Shown here: in pieces, positions 1-4,976 of the stretch | Layout: the number at the start of each line of letters is the position of its first letter | Numbering within the stretch: position 1 is the first letter of the stretch | Source of the DNA: Sphingobacterium thalpophilum | GTDB taxonomy: Bacteria; Bacteroidota; Bacteroidia; Flavobacteriales; Flavobacteriaceae | DNA: 11,804 bases | Assembly: GCA_943325255.2 (NCBI GenBank) | Contig: CALPOS020000050.1 | Coordinates: 1-11,804 of the forward strand | Direction of reading: 5' to 3' | Position numbers and translations under genes: made by a program | Notes under the pieces: generated by a model | Seen by the model: the letters and a program-made list of their open reading frames with translations, nothing else | The model's database searches: none | What the model was told of the DNA's origin: nothing

Positions 1-602
1 CTGTAAATGGGAGTCTTAAATGAAGGCGGTCTAAAGTCTACAACTCTCGGCCATCCGGATTTAGATATGGAGTTTTCATTCTTAATAAAAGCGTTGTGAA
101 TGTAATGACTAACCCTGTTTTTTGGAGCTGTTTTCTGATAAAAATCAAACCAAACGGACAAACCAAACAAGTATGCCATAAAGACGCCTATTTCCGATTT
201 TTGTGTTTCACAGTAATTCCATTTGTTATTTCTGTTCTCTAGAATTAGGCCGCTACAAACCGTCTCATTTTCATTGAATTCTAAATGACGCATCAGGGTT
301 TCGATATAATTCGAAGAAAGTTCAATATCATCATCTAATAGTAAGATAAATTTTGAGATGCTTTTTTCAATTCCATAGTTTCTTTGATAGCAAACAGACG
401 GATGTGTATGATTTATTTGGACATTAAGCGTTCCTAGATTCGTGTCGAATTGCTCGATACTTAAAGGATTATCGCTCGAGTCAACAATAATAATTTCTCT
501 TGGTGCATAAGTTTGAGCGCTAATAGAATTCAAAGATCTAGTTAGCGAATTCAGGCGATTTCGAGTGGGAATAACAATACTAATTTCAGCGCTGTTATTC
601 AT
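1..602 (-). CDS. Family 2 glycosyltransferase, 3' end beyond window
   Basis: My own translation from ATG at 602 gives an open frame of 200 codons running off the left edge, so the C-terminus is missing. The N-terminus reads SAEISIVIPTRNR, the nucleotide-sugar-binding strand typical of GT-A fold family 2 enzymes. It is followed by REIIIVDSSD (about residues 35-44) and an LLLDDDIEL block with Asp90-Asp92, the expected metal/nucleotide-binding DxD position. Such enzymes transfer a sugar from an activated donor, usually at the cytoplasmic membrane face, during glycan assembly. No membrane segment is obvious in the visible part. The start codon lies inside the end of the methyltransferase gene (8-base overlap, ATGAATAA), implying translational coupling and fixing the start. 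Donor and acceptor cannot be read from the sequence. Confidence 0.88.
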   Translation of the reverse strand, partial: MNNSAEISIVIPTRNRLNSLTRSLNSISAQTYAPREIIIVDSSDNPLSIEQFDTNLGTLNVQINHTHPSVCYQRNYGIEKSISKFILLLDDDIELSSNYIETLMRHLEFNENETVCSGLILENRNNKWNYCETQKSEIGVFMAYLFGLSVWFDFYQKTAPKNRVSHYIHNAFIKNENSISKSGWPRVVDFRPPSFKTPIY

Positions 603-1401
603 GTAGTTTTTTTTGAAAAGTAATAATATAATAATCCCCAATTCCTTTTATCATCAAAGGCAGTTTGTTAATCCACTCGTCAAATTGAATTAGTTTTGAA
701 ATCAGATTTTTATGTTTCGTAACAGATTCGTAATGTGACGATGGGTAAAAGGTGCCAATATTTGTGGTTTTAATATGGGTATATTTTTCTGACAAAGCCT
801 TTTTTACTTGATTTGGAGTATAATAATAAGTTTCAATAGATTGATTTTCAACATTTGCTATTGTGCCGTTTTCGCTCCACCGTCTGAATGCTTTTTTGTT
901 TCCTTTGAAGAAAGTGAGCATTTCGATTGGATAATATGGAGGCATTATTACAAGCGTAATATAGCCATTTGGGTTGAGCAGCTCTTCAAATTGGTTAAAA
1001 ACCGATTGTAAATTATCAGTGCAATTTAAACCTCCATAATTAGAAAAAATATAATCAAATTTTTGATTTTTGATAACTCTTAAATCTGTAAAAGAACATT
1101 TTTGAAATTTGAGATTTTTTAAATTTAAAAGTTCAATTTTTTTTGAAATAAATGATTCGGATTCTGAAGCGATATCAGTTGCCAAAACAGAATGTATTTT
1201 TTGTGCGAAATAAACAGCGTCAATGCCACTTCCGGAATTAATTTCCAGCATATGATGATCAGGTTTTAAGAAAAGGCCTACTTCATTTCGAATGAAGTTT
1301 CTGCGCGAGATATCGATAAAGTTATTCTTACTTAAAAATTCATATTCCTCATAGATGGAAGAAAATCCTTTGTCAATAGCATTGAGATAATCAGCTTTCA
1401 T
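595..1401 (-). CDS. Class I SAM-dependent methyltransferase
   Basis: A 268-residue protein with a Rossmann-type methyltransferase core. Motif I is MLEINSGSGIDA (about residues 51-62), the glycine-rich SAM-binding loop. LATDIA (Asp76) is the acidic strand-2 position that usually binds the SAM ribose. FDYIFSNYGGLNC (about 115-127) is the motif IV region. A variable C-terminal half (about 155-268) probably makes the substrate pocket. There is no signal peptide, so it should be cytosolic. The start overlaps the radical SAM stop by 11 bases (ATGAAAGCTGA) and the stop overlaps the glycosyltransferase start by 8, placing it third of four genes in a tight operon. The substrate is unknown; methylation of a sugar or of the radical SAM product is an inference from context only. 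Confidence 0.88.
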   Translation of the reverse strand: MKADYLNAIDKGFSSIYEEYEFLSKNNFIDISRRNFIRNEVGLFLKPDHHMLEINSGSGIDAVYFAQKIHSVLATDIASESESFISKKIELLNLKNLKFQKCSFTDLRVIKNQKFDYIFSNYGGLNCTDNLQSVFNQFEELLNPNGYITLVIMPPYYPIEMLTFFKGNKKAFRRWSENGTIANVENQSIETYYYTPNQVKKALSEKYTHIKTTNIGTFYPSSHYESVTKHKNLISKLIQFDEWINKLPLMIKGIGDYYIITFQKKLHE

Positions 1402-2851
1402 TTTCAGACATTTTTAAACTCAAACGATCAAATAATCCACTTGGAATATAATATCCTAGCTTAAAAATTGATTTTAATTTCGCTAAACTAGCTGATTTGG
1501 GTTGCTTTAAAATCAATTTTACGTTTTGAATTCCTTGACTTTTCCGAAACTCTTTGTGAACATATCGCTGCAATTTTCTATAAAACACCGAAGAGTACGT
1601 GCCTTGGAACATCATTTCAAAATCGTCAGAATCTGTCCAATTTGCTTTGAGTTTTAAATCGTCTTTTACTTTTTCATAAAATAAAGTGCCGGGCAGCGGG
1701 TAGGAAACCGAAATACCAATATTGTCAGGTTTCAATTCTCTAACCATTTCAATGGTTTTCCTAATGTCGTTTTTGTTTTCAGTCAAATAACCAAATTGCA
1801 AGAAAAAAGCAACGCGAATTTTCTTGTTTTTTAATAAGCGCGTGGCTTCATAGATTTCCTCAACCTTAGTGCCTTTGTCCATAGCATCTAGTATTTTTTG
1901 CGACGCACTTTCCGCACCTACCCAGACTTCTTCTAAGCCGGATTCGGCAAGCGCTTCGATAGAATCTTCTTTGAGTAGCAGATCGACACGACTTTGAATG
2001 AAATATTTAATCGCTACTTTTCTGTTTTTAAGTTCCTTGTTGAATTCTTGGACCCAACCCGGTTTTAATCCAAAAATGTCATCGCACATCCAAAATCTGG
2101 AAACATTGTATTTTTGTTTTAGAAAAGCAATTTCTTCGACAATATATTTTGGCGAATGGGCATTGTATCGATTGCCGTAAATAGGTTTCGCACACCAATT
2201 GCATTTATAAGGACAACCTCGAGTAGTTGCGATATTTAGCGTAAATTCCGTTCCGCTTTGTTTCCAAATGGCTTGGTAACTTTTGATGTCAACAAGATCC
2301 CAAGCGGGAAAAGGCAATTCGTCTAGATTTTGCAATACTTTACGAGCAGAATTTATAATTGTCGCAGCGTCTTGTCTATAGATTAGTCCATCAACATTGT
2401 TAACGGGCTGGCTTTTTTCAAGGCAATTGAATAGTTCAATAAGTGTTATTTCTCCTTCTCCTTTGAGAATAAAATCAGCGCCGTTGTCAAGATATTTCTC
2501 GAAATGATCTGACGAATCTGAACTGCAGACAATAACGATGCAATCCTCTTTCTTACCGTACTCAATCATTTCAAAACAAGCTTCCCGCATGTTGGTCAAA
2601 CACATTTTCGTCAAATAATTAAATCCATCGTCGTAGATAACAAGGTATTTTGGTTTTGTTTCGGCAAGTAACGGGCGAATAGACTTTGGATCTTTCAGTA
2701 GATTGGTGTCGAACAAGTTAACTTCGAAACCATTCTTTCTCAATAGCGCAGCAGCATACAGTGTTCCCAAAGGAGGAAATGGCATTTTGTTTTTCCATTG
2801 CTTTGGGTCTAATTGGTAATAATAAGAATGTGAAAAGAGAATCTTAGACAT
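1391..2851 (-). CDS. B12-binding-type radical SAM protein
   Basis: A 486-residue enzyme from the ATG at 2851. The N-terminal domain (about 1-150) resembles the cobalamin-binding domain of the BchE-like class: PFPPLGTLYAAALL followed by GADFILKGEGE near residues 124-134. The radical SAM core begins with TTRGCPYKCNWC; Cys213, Cys217 and Cys220 form the CxxxCxxC cluster-binding motif for a [4Fe-4S] cluster that cleaves SAM. The ISVSYPLPGTLFYEKV block near the end is usual in this class. An in-frame ATG at 2893 would add 14 residues but overlap the upstream gene by 50 bases. The 2851 start gives an 8-base overlap (ATGTCTAA), matching the other junctions, so I prefer it. No GGPH-type turn is seen in the first domain, so real cobalamin binding is uncertain. 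The reaction, for example methyl transfer, rearrangement or ring formation, cannot be assigned. Confidence 0.88.
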   Translation of the reverse strand: MSKILFSHSYYYQLDPKQWKNKMPFPPLGTLYAAALLRKNGFEVNLFDTNLLKDPKSIRPLLAETKPKYLVIYDDGFNYLTKMCLTNMREACFEMIEYGKKEDCIVIVCSSDSSDHFEKYLDNGADFILKGEGEITLIELFNCLEKSQPVNNVDGLIYRQDAATIINSARKVLQNLDELPFPAWDLVDIKSYQAIWKQSGTEFTLNIATTRGCPYKCNWCAKPIYGNRYNAHSPKYIVEEIAFLKQKYNVSRFWMCDDIFGLKPGWVQEFNKELKNRKVAIKYFIQSRVDLLLKEDSIEALAESGLEEVWVGAESASQKILDAMDKGTKVEEIYEATRLLKNKKIRVAFFLQFGYLTENKNDIRKTIEMVRELKPDNIGISVSYPLPGTLFYEKVKDDLKLKANWTDSDDFEMMFQGTYSSVFYRKLQRYVHKEFRKSQGIQNVKLILKQPKSASLAKLKSIFKLGYYIPSGLFDRLSLKMSENES

Positions 2852-3746
2852 GTTCTTTTTGAATAGCGATGTTAAATCTGTGCTGAACTTCATCGAGTTT
2901 CTCGTTCAAAGATAAGATAACTTTTTTTTGAAAATTGGAAGGATGGTGTTTAGAAATGTTCTTGGTCGATTTTAGAGCGATTCGAAAATCTCCTTCTGAT
3001 AAATAATCGAATTTAGCTTTCCACTTTCGTAGGGTGATGCTTCTGAAAAAATAGTCAATGCCGTCTCCGAGTTTGTTATTAAGTAGATATTCAATGTTTT
3101 TATTAACGAAGTTTTTTTCGATTTTCGGAGTGTTATCCAAGCTCGGATTGAATTTATCAAAGTAGTCCTTTACCCACAAATTACTTTCGTAAAAGCGTTC
3201 AAAGTGGAATTTTCCCTGCAACGGAATTAACGTCTTAAGTTCTGTTGCCGTAAAGCGATTTTGTTCTACGATTTCCAGTTGCTCAGAAGAAATAAAATAG
3301 TTGGGGCAAAAGTACTTGCGCGAATTGAGCAGAAAGATTTTCTTGTAAAGTATCAAGATAGTTCTGCAAATCCACAATCGATCGGGGGCCGTAATTACAA
3401 AAAAATCGACATCACTGTTCGAATCGTAGTAGCCCTTTGACAGCGAGCCAGAAACGCCCACTGCTGCCACAAAAGGAAATTTCGAAATAAAGCTTGCTTT
3501 GGATTCCGCTCTAGTGATGACTTTACTCGCCAACACATTGCCTTTCATTCTTTTCGGAACACTTTCTAGATCATTCCCGTAGACGTAAAATCCATCCACT
3601 TTCGTCAGGATTTTTTGTTCTAACAAAGATTTGAGCTCTTCAATAGTGTCTTCCAAATCACGATGATTCGTGTAACTATGAATTTCTTCCAGCTTTAGCG
3701 GATATCGAAAAATAGAGAAATATAATATGGTTTTCAGTGACTCCAA
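2844..3746 (-). CDS. Nucleotidyltransferase-fold protein with N-terminal helical domain
   Basis: A 300-residue protein. Residues 1-60 (LYFSIFRYPLKLEEI and following helices) look like a winged-helix-type segment. The centre carries the nucleotidyltransferase signature: GVSGSLSKGYYDSNSDVDFF, with Gly100-Ser101 and the metal-binding pair Asp112/Asp114. The C-terminal part (about 130-300) is helical and basic. Proteins of this superfamily transfer NMP groups to small molecules or proteins, but the substrate of this subfamily is not known to me. It is the first gene of the four-gene operon, and its stop overlaps the radical SAM start by 8 bases. The annotated start is TTG at 3746; an in-frame ATT or ATA slightly upstream (bounded by a TAA near 3785) is also possible, and no ATG lies at the expected place. 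The fold assignment is solid; the role is unknown. Confidence 0.82.
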   Translation of the reverse strand: MESLKTILYFSIFRYPLKLEEIHSYTNHRDLEDTIEELKSLLEQKILTKVDGFYVYGNDLESVPKRMKGNVLASKVITRAESKASFISKFPFVAAVGVSGSLSKGYYDSNSDVDFFVITAPDRLWICRTILILYKKIFLLNSRKYFCPNYFISSEQLEIVEQNRFTATELKTLIPLQGKFHFERFYESNLWVKDYFDKFNPSLDNTPKIEKNFVNKNIEYLLNNKLGDGIDYFFRSITLRKWKAKFDYLSEGDFRIALKSTKNISKHHPSNFQKKVILSLNEKLDEVQHRFNIAIQKEHV

Positions 3747-3909
3747 AGTTTGTTTTATTTGAGCATCTAAAATTAGTATTTATTTTTAAAGAGTAGTTAC
3801 TTTGAGTACAGCCTTATACCTTCGACTCTTCGTAGACTTATTTTTCTTCAGTAGTAACTATTTACAAGCATTTACGGAGTCAAATAGGTGCATTTTATGT
3901 GAGTTAAAA
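3747..3909. other. Intergenic spacer upstream of the four-gene operon
   Basis: No gene is seen here. The segment lies between the polA remnant and the TTG start of the nucleotidyltransferase gene, so it should hold the operon promoter, but I find no good TAnnTTTG element on the minus strand. An 8-base inverted repeat, TAGTTACT at 3794-3801 and AGTAACTA at 3853-3860 with a 51-base loop, is the only symmetry noted. It could be an operator or chance. Confidence 0.35.
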
Positions 3910-4006
3910 TCAATGCGCTTCTAACCAATTTTTCCCAATTCCGATTTCTAATTCTAGAGGAACGTCAAGTTTAAATGCATTTTCCATTTCGTTCTCTATT
4001 ATGGCC
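3910..4006 (-). pseudogene. Displaced 3' end of polA (headless remnant)
   Basis: Read on the minus strand this piece encodes NEMENAFKLDVPLE followed by LEIGIGKNWLEAH and a TGA stop. That is the C-terminus of PolA with one substitution (Val to Leu). Bases 3912-3992 match intact polA 4979-5059 with only two mismatches (3919, 3951). Beyond 3992 nucleotide identity drops sharply, although the deduced AIIEN still resembles PolA's PMIKH at the same positions. It has no start codon or upstream polA sequence and directly follows the AbiEii-like gene, whose frame it happens to share after the TAA at 4012-4014. It is best read as the old polA end displaced by an insertion. Confidence 0.85.
3912..3992. 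repeat. 81-bp direct repeat, distal copy (polA 3' end)
   Basis: This is one of two direct repeats made from the last 81 bases of the polA gene. Its partner is at 4979-5059, 1067 bases away in the same orientation, with 79 of 81 bases identical by eye. The repeat stops almost exactly at the polA stop codon (TGA here, TAA there), and the sequences beyond it on both sides differ. Confidence 0.9.
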
Positions 4007-4011
4007 AAACT

Positions 4012-4608
4012 TTATAAACTTTTAATCTTTGCTTTAATTTCATCCCAATGAATTGGATTTGTCATTTCTGGCATTTCTTCTAAATCGGCATCATCAAAAT
4101 AATGTAAACTTTTTAAAACCATAAATTCTGATCCGTCGGCAAATTTTTTATTGAAAAACGAAATCATTTCTTGTAGCGAATAGGTTTGCAAAAGAAAATA
4201 CAAGTCAATAAAATCTTTCTTACTTCCTCTACCAACAATAGCATTTAACTTCATTGCTGCAATATCAGGTTGCGAAACCAAACGAATATTATCTATGACT
4301 TTTATACTTTCTAGCAATGGATATTTGTAGTTTACAAAATCTACTTTGATTCCATCAACAGAAAGGATTAAAATATTTTTACTCCTTTTTAGCGTGATTA
4401 CTTTTCCGAAGCCTGAAAGTATTTCAATAAAATCATCACTGTAGATTTCCGAATTTCCAAACAAATCAATATCAATCGATTTTCTATGACCTTTTTGCAA
4501 AGCAAGCGATGTGCCGCCAGCAAGATTGAAATCGGAAAAAGAATCGCAATTCATTATCTTTCTTAAGAGTTCCAAGAGTTTTGGGTCAACTGACTGTGTT
4601 TGTAGCAT
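4012..4608 (-). CDS. AbiEii/AbiGii-like nucleotidyl transferase (putative toxin)
   Basis: A 198-residue protein whose N-terminal half carries the AbiEii-type signature: LAGGTSLALQKGHR followed by SIDIDLF, with Gly31-Gly32-Thr33 and the metal-binding Asp46/Asp48. A second conserved block, DIAAMKLNAIVGRGSKKDF and then IDLYFLL (about 115-140), matches the K...KD..DL motif of the family. Characterised members are toxins of abortive-infection or toxin-antitoxin systems that add nucleotides to a target; some modify tRNA. Whether this one is toxic is inference. At 198 residues it is short compared with classic AbiEii but normal for the compact Bacteroidota subgroup. Its start (ATG 4608) lies 46 bases inside the upstream gene, fitting co-translation. 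It sits inside the segment bounded by the polA repeats. An alternative is a housekeeping-type small nucleotidyltransferase. Confidence 0.82.
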   Translation of the reverse strand: MLQTQSVDPKLLELLRKIMNCDSFSDFNLAGGTSLALQKGHRKSIDIDLFGNSEIYSDDFIEILSGFGKVITLKRSKNILILSVDGIKVDFVNYKYPLLESIKVIDNIRLVSQPDIAAMKLNAIVGRGSKKDFIDLYFLLQTYSLQEMISFFNKKFADGSEFMVLKSLHYFDDADLEEMPEMTNPIHWDEIKAKIKSL

Positions 4609-4868
4609 CTAAATTTTTTTCTTTCAATTTTAAATAAGTCAGATAAGAAGGCCAATGTCACAACATCCAGCGTTCGTAGTTTCAAAGAAACTTTTTTGAT
4701 GGTTTCTAATCCATAGATCTCTTGAATAATTTTCCAATCAGAAATCAATCCAAACTCTAGCACTTTGTATATGATTTGAACTTTTGATTTTTCAAAATCC
4801 AAGGCATTTTTATCCACATCCCAGAAAAGGTGTGACGACAAATCGTTTATACTGTACGAATTTTTCAT
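4563..4868 (-). CDS. DUF6922-like small protein, putative antitoxin partner
   Basis: A 101-residue protein with LFWDVDKNALDFEKSK near residues 14-29, KVSLKLRTLDVVTLAFLSDLF in the middle and a terminal FRCYKHSQL block. I recognise this as the DUF6922 pattern of small Bacteroidota proteins encoded next to AbiEii-like nucleotidyltransferases. No signal peptide or membrane segment is seen, and the helical composition could suit a DNA- or partner-binding role. It is transcribed before the nucleotidyltransferase gene and overlaps it by 46 bases, which argues for a two-gene operon in which this protein is made first, as antitoxins usually are. The antitoxin role is inferred from pairing, not from a recognised antitoxin fold. 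The overlap appears genuine because both ends look family-typical. Confidence 0.75.
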   Translation of the reverse strand: MKNSYSINDLSSHLFWDVDKNALDFEKSKVQIIYKVLEFGLISDWKIIQEIYGLETIKKVSLKLRTLDVVTLAFLSDLFKIERKKFRCYKHSQLTQNSWNS

Positions 4869-4872
4869 AAAT

Positions 4873-4880
4873 CAAAATTA
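4873..4880 (-). promoter_or_regulatory. Possible -7 element of the two-gene module
   Basis: The minus strand reads TAATTTTG, an exact match to the Bacteroidota TAnnTTTG -7 consensus, only four bases before the ATG at 4868. A transcript from it would be leaderless or nearly so. No TTTG -33 element is seen at the usual distance, and the region is very AT-rich, so chance is a real possibility. Confidence 0.25.
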
Positions 4881-4943
4881 ACTAAAAATTTTCGATTTGC
4901 TGTTTTCTAATGTAAAGCAACTTTTTTGTTAGCTAGATACAAA

Positions 4944-4972
4944 TGAACACTAAAACCTTCCAACTGAACACT
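4944..4972. repeat. Pair of 8-bp direct repeats TGAACACT
   Basis: TGAACACT occurs at 4944-4951 and again at 4965-4972, exactly 21 bases apart, or about two helical turns. The pair lies between the polA stop and the DUF6922-like gene, just inside the islet end. The spacing suits two protein molecules bound on one face of DNA, as for a repressor or a recombinase arm site. The function is unproven. Confidence 0.45.
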
Positions 4973-4976
4973 ACTT

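Noticed and set aside
2852..2893. Longer 500-residue form of the radical SAM protein starting at 2893
   Set aside because: It would overlap the upstream gene by 50 bases and add a non-family N-terminus. The ATG at 2851 gives the conserved start and an 8-base overlap like the other junctions.
3794..3860. TAGTTACT/AGTAACTA inverted repeat as a terminator or riboswitch stem
   Set aside because: It is only 8 bp with a 51-base loop, no T run and no further pairing, so it is kept only as a remark on the spacer.
3910..4014. Read-through of the AbiEii-like stop into the in-frame polA remnant as a functional fusion
   Set aside because: The shared frame has a one-in-three chance. The TAA at 4012-4014 is normal and the nucleotidyltransferase already has a family-like end.
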